64,000 nt of DNA from Segatella hominis (GTDB lineage Bacteria > Bacteroidota > Bacteroidia > Bacteroidales > Bacteroidaceae). A model generated the notes under the pieces. The model searched no databases, had not been told where the DNA came from, and was given only the letters and a program-made list of their open reading frames with translations. Location: positions 62,001 to 126,000 of the forward strand of contig NZ_SGVY01000003.1 of NCBI RefSeq assembly GCF_004535825.1, in the 5' to 3' direction. The translations under genes and the position numbers were made by a program. This document shows, piece by piece, positions 24,947 to 33,974 of the stretch (positions within the stretch are counted from its first letter, which is position 1; every line of letters starts with the position of its first letter).

Positions 24947-26230
24947 TTAATTACTATTTCTCCATCCCTTAGGATACCCCTTGAATTCACCACGATGCTC
25001 AATCTTCATATCCTTAGAAGAGTCATTAGTGTCTTGGAGCTTGCCGGCTGTTGTCTGCACACGGAACATAAATACACTGCTGTGACAAGAAAAAGAAGAG
25101 CTTTCCTGAGCTATTGTTGCCTGTACATAACTTTTATCAACCTCGGCAGGAAGAGACTTCTTTTCAAAATTACCCCAATATGGAGTTGTTTGTGAAGTGC
25201 TCTCCACACCATCCACTATCAAACGAGTAGGAATCTTGTAGCCTTGGTATTCTTTGATCTCCGAATTGATGTTTGTCTTTTCCTTATAGGTTACAGCATT
25301 CTCTGCCTTGAAAGAATCCCAGTCGATATTACTACCATCAAACATAAACATAGGGCGAATGCCGTATGGATGCATCCATGCTGTCACACCACCAGGCAAG
25401 TTGTTAGAAATCTTAATCATGTTTGGCACCTCAGGATTGTCTGTCACCTTTCCATTCTGGCGAGCATCCTCGTCTGCCAACTCAAAGTCTGCACCAGAGA
25501 GGTCTACAGGAATACCAGTATCCTTCTCTACGTTCTTTTCATAATACTCTGTATGGTTAAGAGCAGAAGAAGCAATAACATACACCTCGTTAGGCTTCAA
25601 CACATGCTCATTTCCACTACCAGGAATCTGATACATATTGGAAGCCACCACAAAGTCTGGTAGCAAATCTGTCAAGGTGTTGCAAGGCAAAGAGTTCATA
25701 TTAGAACTTTGTGCGATAACCAAGCCGTCCACACAGATGTCATGGTCAGAGCTATTGGCTATTACAAGATACTGATCTGGGTGCATCATCTTGCCACCGT
25801 ATGTTCCACCATTGTAGAAGATTTCCTTGAATACGATACCATCCATCTTGCCAGTATAAGACTTAACAATATGTTTTACATCAAGGGCAAAAGTCTTGGT
25901 CTCACCAAACTGCACGATGCCAGAAGTTCCAAAATAGTCCTTGTTGTCCACAAGCCCAGAAATCTCCACACCATAGCTACCCTTATCAACCGTAAATATT
26001 GCCTTGCCATCCTTAGACATTTTCTCGGTATAGCTCTTGCCATCTCGCTGAGAAGAAAGCGTTACTTGAAAGTCAGAATAATCACTGACCACATCCTCCT
26101 CACTTGGAGCCTGAGCTTGGATTGTCAACTCGATTTTCTCATTTACAGGATCATCGCCACCGCCACAAGAAGTCATCATCAACGAAGCGATAGCTACCAA
26201 TGCTACCTTTGTGTAAATACGTAATTTCAT
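24947..26230 (-). CDS. DUF4876 domain lipoprotein
   Basis: 427 residues. A lipobox MMTSCGGG (Cys about 22) follows a short hydrophobic stretch, so it is a lipoprotein, and the Gly/Asp sequence after the Cys resembles a Bacteroidota surface-export signal. The N-terminal half looks like a beta-sandwich (to about 110). The middle part with YLVIANSSDHDICVDGLVIA fits a lamin-tail-like DUF4876 domain. It is the first gene of the probable operon and a likely surface partner of the TonB receptor. Confidence 0.88.
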   Translation of the reverse strand: MKLRIYTKVALVAIASLMMTSCGGGDDPVNEKIELTIQAQAPSEEDVVSDYSDFQVTLSSQRDGKSYTEKMSKDGKAIFTVDKGSYGVEISGLVDNKDYFGTSGIVQFGETKTFALDVKHIVKSYTGKMDGIVFKEIFYNGGTYGGKMMHPDQYLVIANSSDHDICVDGLVIAQSSNMNSLPCNTLTDLLPDFVVASNMYQIPGSGNEHVLKPNEVYVIASSALNHTEYYEKNVEKDTGIPVDLSGADFELADEDARQNGKVTDNPEVPNMIKISNNLPGGVTAWMHPYGIRPMFMFDGSNIDWDSFKAENAVTYKEKTNINSEIKEYQGYKIPTRLIVDGVESTSQTTPYWGNFEKKSLPAEVDKSYVQATIAQESSSFSCHSSVFMFRVQTTAGKLQDTNDSSKDMKIEHRGEFKGYPKGWRNSN

Positions 26231-26274
26231 TTTACCTTAGATACTTTTAATTAATAATGTTACATAAAACGGCT

Positions 26275-26417
26275 GCAAAAGTACTAGCTTTTCATGATAT
26301 GATGCTTACACAAATCGGAAGTTGGCTTACACTTTTCCGCTCTTGACCTGCATTTACCAACAAGTAGGTATTTCGTTTCCCCCTAGGAATACCCAATAAT
26401 AGGTATCTATCGGTATC
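26275..26417 (-). promoter_or_regulatory. operon promoter with probable AraC operator repeats
   Basis: The -7 box is TACTTTTG on the minus strand (plus 26275-26282). There is no good -33 TTTG, as expected for an activated promoter. Upstream, four GGTAT-type half-sites (TAGGTATT 26365, GGAATACC 26386, TAGGTATC 26400, CGGTATC 26411) sit in direct and inverted orientation just after the araC-type gene. That they are its operator is an inference. Confidence 0.5.
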
Positions 26418-27219
26418 AACTTTCCAACATCTTGTTGAAATTCTCCCGATATTTCTCAGGTGTAAGTCCTGTCTTCTGTTTGAAGAAACGAGTAAAATAG
26501 CTCGGCTCATTGAATCCGAGATGGAAGGCTAATTCCTTAAAAGTCTTGATACCCGATGCTATTTCTCGCTTGATTTCTAAGACAAGGCGGTCTTGTATGA
26601 TATCCTTGACTGTTTTTCCCAGTACCTTCTTGCTTATGTCGTTGACCACCTTGTCAGACATGGACATTTTTTCGGAATAGAAACAGACATCCCGATGCTC
26701 GATGTAATTCATCTCTATCAAGTCAAGCAAATCCGCAGCCTTGCGCTTACTTCCCACAATGGGATTATTACTCAATATTGGTCCCATGTGAATAAAAAGA
26801 GCCTTGAAGTAAGCCTCCATCAGAGAATAGCGACAACCACGCTCATATTCGGTGGTTATCAAATGTACCATTGAACGACAAAGGTCGCACTTACGTTGGT
26901 TGATAATAGAATTGATAGCAAAAGTGGAACGAGGATAGACATTCACTTCTACAATACTATTAAAGAACTCTGGAGTCAAGGCGATAACGATGCCTCGCTT
27001 GCCAGTTCGGTCAATGCGATGGAGTTGGCGCGCAGATATAAAATAGAAACAATCAGGCTCCACTGGATAATCACCAAAATCTATTTGAATGGTATCCTCG
27101 ACATCAACATCAGTAAACCACACCAACTCGTAATAATCGTGCTGGTGTATATTTTTACGGTCGTATTCAGGGGTGTTCTCTATGGCCGTTATCTTGACAA
27201 AATCCTTATCTATACTCAT
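26416..27219 (-). CDS. AraC family transcriptional regulator
   Basis: 267 residues. The N-terminal cupin-like sensing domain (to about 150) has HQHDYYELVWF and YFISARQLHRI, the usual AraC effector-barrel pattern. The C-terminal domain has two helix-turn-helix units, with FKELAFHLGFNEPSYFTRFFKQKTGLTPEKYR at the second (key residues GFNEPSYFTRFF). It is upstream of and co-oriented with the DUF4876-TonB-DUF6850-ArsEFG-cupin operon, and is presumably its activator. The predicted -7 box lies only about 10 bases before the ATG, so its mRNA may be nearly leaderless. Confidence 0.92.
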   Translation of the reverse strand: MSIDKDFVKITAIENTPEYDRKNIHQHDYYELVWFTDVDVEDTIQIDFGDYPVEPDCFYFISARQLHRIDRTGKRGIVIALTPEFFNSIVEVNVYPRSTFAINSIINQRKCDLCRSMVHLITTEYERGCRYSLMEAYFKALFIHMGPILSNNPIVGSKRKAADLLDLIEMNYIEHRDVCFYSEKMSMSDKVVNDISKKVLGKTVKDIIQDRLVLEIKREIASGIKTFKELAFHLGFNEPSYFTRFFKQKTGLTPEKYRENFNKMLES

Positions 27220-27227
27220 TCAGAATG

Positions 27228-27235
27228 CAAAAGTA
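27228..27235 (-). promoter_or_regulatory. -7 box very close to the araC-type start
   Basis: Minus strand TACTTTTG ends 9 bases before the ATG at 27219, with a TTG 20 bases upstream. A start site 5-7 bases after the box would leave almost no leader. Confidence 0.5.
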
Positions 27236-27290
27236 CAAATTATAAGGATTCTGTGCAATACCTAAAAATAATGAAATATCGGCTTATTAT

Positions 27291-27321
27291 TTTGTCTTGT
27301 CCACGATTTGCCGTAACTTTG
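27291..27321 (+). promoter_or_regulatory. consensus promoter of dusB
   Basis: TTTG 27291-27294, 19 bases, TAACTTTG 27314-27321, and the ATG at 27352. Confidence 0.8.
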
Positions 27322-27351
27322 CAGTCACAAAATAGATACTTCATTACGACA

Positions 27352-28341
27352 ATGAAAATAGGAAATATAGAATTTGGATCTCAACCCCTCTTCCTCGCTC
27401 CGATGGAAGATGTGACAGACATAGGCTTTCGCATGCTCTGCAAGCGATTCGGAGCAGCCATGGTTTATACAGAGTTCGTATCGGCAGAAGCTTTGGTGAG
27501 AAGCATCAAGAGCACCGTCAGCAAGCTTACGATAAGCGATGAGGAACGCCCTGTGGGCATTCAGATTTACGGCCGCACCACCGAGGATATGGTGGAAGCT
27601 GCAAAGATTGTAGAACAGGCTCATCCGGACGTGATTGACATCAACTTCGGTTGCCCTGTCAAGAAAGTGGCTGGAAAGGGCGCTGGAGCTGGTATGCTCC
27701 GCAATATTCCTCTGATGCTGGATATTACAAGAGAAGTGGTGAAAGCAGTCAATGTGCCTGTAACCGTGAAAACCCGACTGGGTTGGGATAATGACAACCT
27801 CATCATTACCGACCTGGCTGAGCAGTTGCAGGACTGCGGAATCCAGGCACTCACCATCCACGGCAGAACCCGTAGCCAGATGTACACGGGAGAAGCCGAC
27901 TGGAGCCTCATCGGAGAGGTGAAGAACAATCCCCGCATTCATATCCCAATCATAGGCAACGGCGATATTACGACCCCGGAAGAAGCTAAGCTTGCCTTCG
28001 ACCGCTATGGTGTAGATGCTGTGATGATTGGTCGCGCCACCTTCGGAAGACCTTGGATTTTCAAGGAAATCCGTGATTATCTCGACAATACCGGTGCAGC
28101 CCCACTGACCGTGGATGAGAAAATCGACCTTCTGGAAGAGCAGCTCCGCATCAATATCGAGCGCATCGACGAGTACCGAGGCATTCTCCACACCCGTCGC
28201 CATCTGGCCGCCTCCCCTATCTTCAAGGGAATCCCTGACTTCAAGCAGACCCGCATCGCCATGCTTAGGGCCAACAAGGAGGATGAACTGAAGGAAATCC
28301 TGAAGGAATGCCGGGAAAGAATCAAGGCAATACAAATATAG
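27352..28341 (+). CDS. dusB: tRNA-dihydrouridine synthase DusB
   Basis: 329 residues from the ATG at 27352, chosen because a consensus promoter lies just upstream; the frame is open further back, but that part is antisense to the araC-type gene. LFLAPMEDVTDIGFRML is the Dus N-terminal signature, DINFGCPVKKVAGKGAGA contains the catalytic Cys region, and HGRTRSQMYTG and GNGDITTPEEA bind FMN. It reduces uridines in the tRNA D-loop. Single gene followed by a strong terminator. Confidence 0.96.
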   Translation: MKIGNIEFGSQPLFLAPMEDVTDIGFRMLCKRFGAAMVYTEFVSAEALVRSIKSTVSKLTISDEERPVGIQIYGRTTEDMVEAAKIVEQAHPDVIDINFGCPVKKVAGKGAGAGMLRNIPLMLDITREVVKAVNVPVTVKTRLGWDNDNLIITDLAEQLQDCGIQALTIHGRTRSQMYTGEADWSLIGEVKNNPRIHIPIIGNGDITTPEEAKLAFDRYGVDAVMIGRATFGRPWIFKEIRDYLDNTGAAPLTVDEKIDLLEEQLRINIERIDEYRGILHTRRHLAASPIFKGIPDFKQTRIAMLRANKEDELKEILKECRERIKAIQI

Positions 28342-28387
28342 ACTTGTTTACGGCAGATTGCAAATCCGCCGAACCATAAAATAAATA

Positions 28388-28430
28388 AAGGAAGATTCCA
28401 ACCATCAGCTTTGGAATCTCCCTTTTTTTT
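28388..28430 (+). terminator. terminator of dusB
   Basis: GGAAGATTCCAA pairs with TTGGAATCTCC (one bulge), followed by eight T. A copy of the GTCAACAGTTAACAGT repeat follows at 28438-28475. Confidence 0.85.
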
Positions 28431-28521
28431 ATTAGTTCACTGTCAACAGTTAACAGTCGTTTTTTCTATACTTCTACTGGGAAAATGAAGAAACCTAACT
28501 TCCTCAAATGATAGAAGGGCT

Positions 28522-28956
28522 TTACTTCTTCAAAATCGAAGCACCCTCGAGCAGGGCGAGCGCCTTATTCTCATTCTCCTCCATGATTTCACGCTCTCCA
28601 GGGCCCTTGTCATTAATGCCACAGAGGTGCAGAATGCCATGGATGATGACACGGTGAAGCTCATCATCGTAGGTTTTGCCAAACTGCTCGGCATTGGTGC
28701 GGACGGTATCGAGCGAAATCACGATATCGCCATTGATGACATCATCCTCATCATAATCGAAGGTAATGACATCGGTATAGTAATCATGCCCCAGATACTC
28801 ATTATTCACTTCGAGAATTTTCTCGTCATCTACAAACATATAGCCTATCTCTCCCACCTTGCGGCCATGAGAGGCAGCTACCTTGCGAATCCAGGCACTG
28901 GTGTCGCGCTTCTTGATCTTTGGCATTTTCACGCCATCTACATTGTATGTAATCAT
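28522..28956 (-). CDS. ybeY: rRNA maturation endoribonuclease YbeY
   Basis: 144 residues. The zinc motif is HGILHLCGINDKGPGE: two His as usual, with Asp where many phyla have the third His, a form I associate with Bacteroidota YbeY. The ATG at 28956 has AGGAGGAAAAAGT in front, one of the clearest Shine-Dalgarno sites in the window. It trims 16S rRNA and takes part in ribosome quality control. It lies 126 bases downstream of coaD on the same strand. Confidence 0.93.
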   Translation of the reverse strand: MITYNVDGVKMPKIKKRDTSAWIRKVAASHGRKVGEIGYMFVDDEKILEVNNEYLGHDYYTDVITFDYDEDDVINGDIVISLDTVRTNAEQFGKTYDDELHRVIIHGILHLCGINDKGPGEREIMEENENKALALLEGASILKK

Positions 28957-29082
28957 ACTTTTTCCTCCTATTTTTATCTGTTATTTCTTAATTGTTTTGT
29001 TATTCCTTCATTCTTTATTTCTCCAAGGATTGCACGTCACTTCTCGATTCATACGATGAAGTTATTAGGTGCTTCATTCCTG

Positions 29083-29571
29083 TCACACTTTCGCCTTAGG
29101 CAGGAATTCATCCACTTCTCTTCCGAAGAATCTCAACTCCCTGACGAGCGTAGAACTGATGCTGCTGTAGCGAGGATCAGAGAATAACAGGATGGTCTCT
29201 ACACCGCCCAACTGCTTGTTGATGTCAGCCTGCTCACGCTCATACTCGAAATCCTTGGCGCTTCTTACGCCTCTCACTAAGAACTTGGCTCCCAGACGAT
29301 GCGCCAGGTCGATGGTAAGGTCATCGTAGGAAACCACCTCCAGCCGGAATCCCTTAGAAGCATCACCAGCATCCACCAGTTCTGCACATTCCTTCGGGAA
29401 AACAGCCTTGATGTCCTCCACACGCTTCTCTATCTCCTCGTTAGCATGCTTCAGCTTGCTCATCGCCACGGCAATCACAAGCTTGTCAAACATCGGCAGA
29501 GCACGCTCCGCAATGTTCTGATGTCCTATCGTAAATGGGTCGAATGTACCCGTAAATATTCCTATCTTCAT
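29083..29571 (-). CDS. coaD: phosphopantetheine adenylyltransferase
   Basis: 162 residues from the ATG at 29571; the frame is open three codons further to a TTG that overlaps the end of ruvB. GTFDPFTIGHQNI is the T-x-G-H nucleotidyltransferase motif and SSISSTLVREL the C-terminal ISSTxxR loop. It makes dephospho-CoA, the next-to-last step of CoA synthesis. Only one base separates it from the ruvB stop, so the two are translationally coupled. Confidence 0.96.
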   Translation of the reverse strand: MKIGIFTGTFDPFTIGHQNIAERALPMFDKLVIAVAMSKLKHANEEIEKRVEDIKAVFPKECAELVDAGDASKGFRLEVVSYDDLTIDLAHRLGAKFLVRGVRSAKDFEYEREQADINKQLGGVETILLFSDPRYSSISSTLVRELRFFGREVDEFLPKAKV

Positions 29572-29572
29572 A

Positions 29573-30607
29573 TTACTCAAATAAGTCTCCCTGCATCACA
29601 TTCCCTGCATAAGGGTTTCTGCCCAGATGGTCGTAGGCAAGTTTCGTAGCCATTCTACCACGCGAAGTGCGCTTGATAAAACCCTCCATGATGAGGAAAG
29701 GCTCATACACTTCCTCTACCGTGCCCGCATCCTCGCCGATGGCTGTGGCTATGGTGCCCACGCCCACTGGTCCGCCACGGAACTTGTCGATGATGGTGGT
29801 GAGAATCTTGTTGTCTATCTCGTCCAGACCGTACTGGTCGATGTTCAGCGCCTTGAGCGCCATTTGCGCAATGTCGTAAGTGATGGTTCCGTTACCCTTC
29901 ACCTGGGCGAAATCTCTCACGCGGCGCAAGAGCGAATTGGCAATACGAGGCGTTCCGCGCGAACGGCGGGAGATTTCCACCGCAGCCGCATCCTCGATAG
30001 GCACTTTCAGGAGCATTGCACTTCTCCGGATAATCTTCTGCAGCGTCTCCGGATCATAATACTCCAGATGGAGATTGATGCCGAAACGGGCACGGAGAGG
30101 GGCTGTGAGCAGTCCGCTTCTGGTTGTAGCGCCCACCAGCGTGAAAGGGTTCAGATCTATCTGGATGCTTCTTGCCGAAGGTCCTTTGTCTATCATGATG
30201 TCGATGCGGTAATCCTCCATAGCCGAATAGAGATACTCCTCTACAACTGGCGAGAGACGGTGGATTTCATCGATGAAAAGCACATCATTCGGCTCCAGGG
30301 AAGTCAGGATGCCGGCCAAATCGCCCGGCTTGTCGAGCACAGGACCTGAGGTAATCTTGAATCCCACACCCAGTTCATTGGCGATGATGTTGCTCAAAGT
30401 AGTCTTACCCAGTCCTGGAGGACCGTGCAGGAGCGTATGATCGAGCGGTTCGCCACGGTATTTGGCAGCCTCAACAAAGATTTCGAGATTGTCCACCACA
30501 CCGCTCTGTCCGCTGAAGTCAGAGAACTTCAGTGGTCGCAGTGCCTTCTCGAATTCCTTCTCGGCAGGCGTAACCGACTCATTTCTTATGTCAAAATCTT
30601 CGTTCAT
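29573..30607 (-). CDS. ruvB: Holliday junction branch migration helicase RuvB
   Basis: 344 residues. Walker [10 protein letters not shown] (about 65), Walker [10 protein letters not shown], sensor GATTRSGLL, and the C-terminal winged-helix with RTSRGRMAT. RuvB forms the hexameric motor of RuvAB. The gene has its own consensus promoter and heads a ruvB-coaD(-ybeY) unit. Confidence 0.97.
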   Translation of the reverse strand: MNEDFDIRNESVTPAEKEFEKALRPLKFSDFSGQSGVVDNLEIFVEAAKYRGEPLDHTLLHGPPGLGKTTLSNIIANELGVGFKITSGPVLDKPGDLAGILTSLEPNDVLFIDEIHRLSPVVEEYLYSAMEDYRIDIMIDKGPSARSIQIDLNPFTLVGATTRSGLLTAPLRARFGINLHLEYYDPETLQKIIRRSAMLLKVPIEDAAAVEISRRSRGTPRIANSLLRRVRDFAQVKGNGTITYDIAQMALKALNIDQYGLDEIDNKILTTIIDKFRGGPVGVGTIATAIGEDAGTVEEVYEPFLIMEGFIKRTSRGRMATKLAYDHLGRNPYAGNVMQGDLFE

Positions 30608-30634
30608 TCTTTGTAATTATCGATAATTATGGTG

Positions 30635-30665
30635 CAAAGATACAAGTATTTAGGGGAAAGACAAA
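30635..30665 (-). promoter_or_regulatory. consensus promoter of ruvB
   Basis: Minus strand TTTG (plus 30662-30665), 19 bases, TATCTTTG (plus 30635-30642). Confidence 0.8.
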
Positions 30666-30791
30666 ATAAATAAACCAAAAAGTGAGAATAGGAGGAATAC
30701 TTTTTTCATTGCTCACTTGCAAGCCTTTTGTGCGAAAACGAAAGGATAGACACATTATTTGCTTATAAATCGCAATTATTTCCAATAATAT

Positions 30792-30822
30792 TTTGTCATA
30801 TTAGAAGAAATCTGTAATTTTG
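30792..30822 (+). promoter_or_regulatory. consensus promoter of the BASS transporter
   Basis: TTTG 30792-30795, 19 bases, TAATTTTG 30815-30822, 78 bases before the ATG. Confidence 0.8.
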
Positions 30823-30900
30823 CACCCGAATTTGAAAGAGAGGAAGCAATGAGAGATCATAAACGAGAGAGAAATATAGGATTTTAAAAGAAATAGAATT

Positions 30901-31872
30901 ATGCTTAAGTTATTTCAAGGACTCAGCCGCTGGCTGGCCAATTATACATCTATTTTTGTAATAGGTGTAGCTGTGTTTACATTCTTCTTCCCACATACCT
31001 TCGACTGGGTGCGCGGAACAACCCAAACCGTCATTCTCGGCATTATTATGCTTACGATGGGGCTCACCCTGACCACCAATGATTTCAAGATTCTGGCTCA
31101 GCGTCCGCTCGATGTTTTCATCGGTGCCTGTGCCCAGTTTATCATCATGCCTGGTGTGGCCTACACGCTGGTTCATGTATGGCATCTTGACCCTGCGCTG
31201 GCGCTCGGCATTCTGCTGGTAGGTTGTTGTCCGGGCGGCGTATCGAGCAACATCATGAGTTATCTCTGTCATGGCGACGTGGCCTTCTCCGTAGGAATGA
31301 CCTGCGCCTCTACCATTCTGGCTCCAGTAATGACTCCGCTGCTGCTGAAGATTACGGCTGGCGAGATTATCCATGTAGATGCAGTGGGAATGTTCATCAA
31401 CATCCTCATCGTCACGATTATTCCTGTAGCCATCGGCTGCGCCCTCAATTACGTATATGGCAAGAAAGAATACTTCCCTACCATCCAGAGCCTCATGCCG
31501 GGTATCAGTGTAACCTGTCTGGCCATTATCGTAGGCGGTGTGATTTCTACGGTTCACGATGATCTCGTAGCCCGTGGCTTGATGCTTTTCCTCTGGACTT
31601 TTGCGGTGGTTTTCTGCCACAATACCTTGGGTTATCTTCTGGGTTGGCTGGCAGGCAAATGTGCCGGATTCAATACAGCCAAGAAGCGTACCATCAGTAT
31701 TGAGGTGGGAATGCAGAACGCTGGTCTTGCCACGGTGCTTGCCGGCAATTTCTTTGCCGCCCAGCCTTTGGCCGTATTGCCTTGCGCCATCAGTTGTGCC
31801 TGGCACAGTATTTCCGGCACGATTCTCGCAGGAATCTATCTGAAATGGGATCACATGCATGGGAAGAACTAA
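30901..31872 (+). CDS. bile acid:sodium symporter family (BASS) transporter
   Basis: 323 residues with about nine to ten membrane helices. GCCPGGVSSNIMSYLCHGDVA (first crossover, key residues GGVSSN) and EVGMQNAGLA (second crossover, with the Na+-site Glu) are the family hallmarks. Members carry bile acids, pantoate, pyruvate or other organic anions with sodium; the substrate is not readable here. It is a single gene with a good promoter, followed by a degenerate tandem repeat instead of a simple terminator. Confidence 0.92.
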   Translation: MLKLFQGLSRWLANYTSIFVIGVAVFTFFFPHTFDWVRGTTQTVILGIIMLTMGLTLTTNDFKILAQRPLDVFIGACAQFIIMPGVAYTLVHVWHLDPALALGILLVGCCPGGVSSNIMSYLCHGDVAFSVGMTCASTILAPVMTPLLLKITAGEIIHVDAVGMFINILIVTIIPVAIGCALNYVYGKKEYFPTIQSLMPGISVTCLAIIVGGVISTVHDDLVARGLMLFLWTFAVVFCHNTLGYLLGWLAGKCAGFNTAKKRTISIEVGMQNAGLATVLAGNFFAAQPLAVLPCAISCAWHSISGTILAGIYLKWDHMHGKN

Positions 31873-31901
31873 TTCCTTTCCCACTCCATTCTCATAGAGA
31901 T

Positions 31902-32060
31902 TCATTATCCTCTGCTGGAGCTTTCTTCCAGAGATTCCTTACTGGAGGCTTCCATAAAGATTAATTCATCCTTTACCGGAGGCTTCTCCTGAATCTTTAC
32001 TGGAGTTTTCCATAAAGATCAGATCATTCTTTGCTGGAGGCTTCTTCAGAGATTTAATCA
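31902..32060. repeat. degenerate tandem repeat (five units) after the BASS gene
   Basis: Units follow CTTTACTGGAGGCTTC then CATAAAGATTAATTCATT, with lengths of about 24-34 bases. Several units pair internally (CTGGA/TCCAG, CTGGAG/CTTCAG). The array reaches the 3' end of the small minus-strand lipoprotein frame. Confidence 0.7.
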
Positions 32061-32278
32061 TTCCAGAAAACTAAATAAAACAAAAAAGAAAAATATGCTC
32101 TCAGAGCTTCTGAATTTAGGGACTCTTTCTCTGCTTTTCTAAGTAACATGTCAGCATGTTCAAACTGTCCTTTATTCAAAAGTTCGTCCACTTTTGACAA
32201 TTGAGACATTTCCTGCTGATGACAAGAAGTCATAAGCAAGAAAACAAGAAATATAAAAACACTCTTTATAACGCTCAT
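32054..32278 (-). pseudogene. short lipoprotein, probably the truncated start of a TPR-type protein
   Basis: 74 residues: a signal ending LLMTSCHQQ (lipobox, Cys about 19) and then VDELLNKGQFEHADMLLRKA, which reads like the first helix pair of a tetratricopeptide protein. The frame stops shortly afterwards in FSFLFYLVFWND, where the sequence changes character and runs into the repeat array. Larger Bacteroidota lipoproteins with this N-terminus continue for hundreds of residues, so a deletion remnant is likely. A genuine small lipoprotein is possible. Confidence 0.45.
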
Positions 32279-32307
32279 AATACTTCTTTCTTGAGTTTAA
32301 ACAAGAA

Positions 32308-32344
32308 CAGCTCATGTGAAACTAAAACAATTTCACATGAGCTG
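32308..32344 (-). terminator. terminator hairpin of the S41 protease gene
   Basis: CAGCTCATGTGAAA pairs perfectly with TTTCACATGAGCTG around a 9-base loop; the tail on the minus strand is T-rich (TTCTTGTTT). It also lies upstream of the small lipoprotein frame. Confidence 0.75.
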
Positions 32345-32351
32345 GTTTGAT

Positions 32352-33935
32352 TTATTTTCCGGTTTGCAGCAGCTGAACTGCACGCAGAACAATCTCGTTC
32401 GTCTCATTCCATACCTGGAAATATTGACTCATATCCCAAATATCGCGCGCTACAAGGGCTTTCAACTGAATAGCTAAGTATTTCTTCGTCTGAGCCAATT
32501 CAGCCTCGTCCTTCGCCTCTATTTTCTCTTTCTTGCCATCCTCGATGATCTCATCCACAAGCGACTGAGGAACCTGATAGGTCTTCATGAACTTATTAAA
32601 GTCCTTGAACTGAGCTTTCAACTCTTTGCGATGAGCATCGATGAACTTCAGACTGTGATTGATGACAATGCTCTTAGCCGACAACTGACGATGCAATTTG
32701 GTGTATTTGGTCGTGTCGAGCGGCACGAAATAATCAGGCATAATGCCACCGCCGCCATAAACCACACGATGCTTGCGCAGGGTATAATACTTCAGAGAGT
32801 CGGACAGGTGAATGCTGTCCTGATTGGTAAACTCACCATGCTTGTATCGCTTGTCAAGATCCATCGCATAATCCTCGCGGTCGCCCTTCTTATAAGGTTT
32901 CTGGATGCATCTGCCGCTTGGCGTATAATAATGGGCAATGGTGAGACGGATTTCACTGCCATCTTCGAAGGTAAGCGGACGCTGCACCAGTCCCTTGCCA
33001 AAGGTTCGGCGACCCACCACTACACCTCGGTCCTGATCCTGTATAGCACCGGAAACGATTTCTGCCGCAGAAGCCGTAAACTCATTAGTGAGGACAACAA
33101 TCTTGCCCTTGCGCCAGCGACCATTGGCCTCAGCACAGAACTCCTGACGGGGAGCCCTGCGACCATTGGTATAGACAATCAGATCACCCTTCTCCAGGAA
33201 CTCATTAGCTATCTTTGCCGCAGTCTGCAGATAACCTCCACCATTATCCTCCAGGTCGAAGATAAGGTCTTTCATGCCCTTCTTCTTCAGGGAATCCATC
33301 GCCTCGGAAACCTCCTTGTGACTCGTCATTCCGAAACTTCCCAAACGGATATAACCGATGCCCGGACGAATCATATAGGCAGCATCCATCGTGGTAACAG
33401 GAATCTTATCACGTTTCACCTTGAAGGTAAGCTTATCCTTGATGCCGCGGCGTACAATGGTAAGGTTTACAATCGTACCCTTAGGGCCACGGAGCCGTTT
33501 CATGATTTCCTCCTTGCTCATCTTGACGCCCGCAATGGCAGTATCATTTACCGCCACAATACGGTCGCCGGCGATAATGCCCACCTTCTCGGAAGGACCA
33601 TTGGTAACCGGCTGGATGACCAGGAGCGTATCATCTACCATATTAAACTGCACGCCGATACCATCAAAAGAGCCATTCAGAGACTCGTGCATTGACTGGG
33701 TTTCCTTGGCAGTGGTATAGGAAGAATGAGGATCCAGCTTTTCGAGCATTCCCCGGATGGCGTCCTCTACCAGTTTATTCTCATCCACACTATCCACATA
33801 GAGATTGGCAATGGCAATTTCAGCCCTTCCCAACTTCTCTATCGGGCTATTCTTGCCCATTTTCACGCGCAACTGGGCACTGACAGAAGTTACTGCCAAG
33901 AATGCCGCTAATGCAATAAACAGATATTTCTTCAT
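32352..33935 (-). CDS. S41 family C-terminal processing protease
   Basis: 527 residues. Signal peptide about 1-20 (AFLAVTSVSAQ). A PDZ domain occupies about 90-180 (IIAGDRIVAVNDTAI). The S41 catalytic core has FTASAAEIVSGAIQD (Ser nucleophile) and RRTFGKGLVQ (Lys base), the CtpA/Tsp dyad. It cleaves periplasmic proteins near their C-termini. The tail after about 400 is helical and charged. No partner adaptor is visible. The gene follows parE on the same strand after 183 bases filled with repeats. Confidence 0.95.
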   Translation of the reverse strand: MKKYLFIALAAFLAVTSVSAQLRVKMGKNSPIEKLGRAEIAIANLYVDSVDENKLVEDAIRGMLEKLDPHSSYTTAKETQSMHESLNGSFDGIGVQFNMVDDTLLVIQPVTNGPSEKVGIIAGDRIVAVNDTAIAGVKMSKEEIMKRLRGPKGTIVNLTIVRRGIKDKLTFKVKRDKIPVTTMDAAYMIRPGIGYIRLGSFGMTSHKEVSEAMDSLKKKGMKDLIFDLEDNGGGYLQTAAKIANEFLEKGDLIVYTNGRRAPRQEFCAEANGRWRKGKIVVLTNEFTASAAEIVSGAIQDQDRGVVVGRRTFGKGLVQRPLTFEDGSEIRLTIAHYYTPSGRCIQKPYKKGDREDYAMDLDKRYKHGEFTNQDSIHLSDSLKYYTLRKHRVVYGGGGIMPDYFVPLDTTKYTKLHRQLSAKSIVINHSLKFIDAHRKELKAQFKDFNKFMKTYQVPQSLVDEIIEDGKKEKIEAKDEAELAQTKKYLAIQLKALVARDIWDMSQYFQVWNETNEIVLRAVQLLQTGK

Positions 33936-33974
33936 TTCTAAATCTTAAGCTTTATGAAAGAGAGAAATCCTTCA

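Noticed and set aside
22144-26230. Polysaccharide utilisation locus
   Set aside because: There is a TonB receptor but no SusD-like partner, glycosidase, or hybrid two-component or ECF regulator.
26896-27351. Upstream extension of the dusB frame
   Set aside because: It is antisense to the AraC-type gene and precedes the consensus dusB promoter; DusB homology starts at the ATG 27352.
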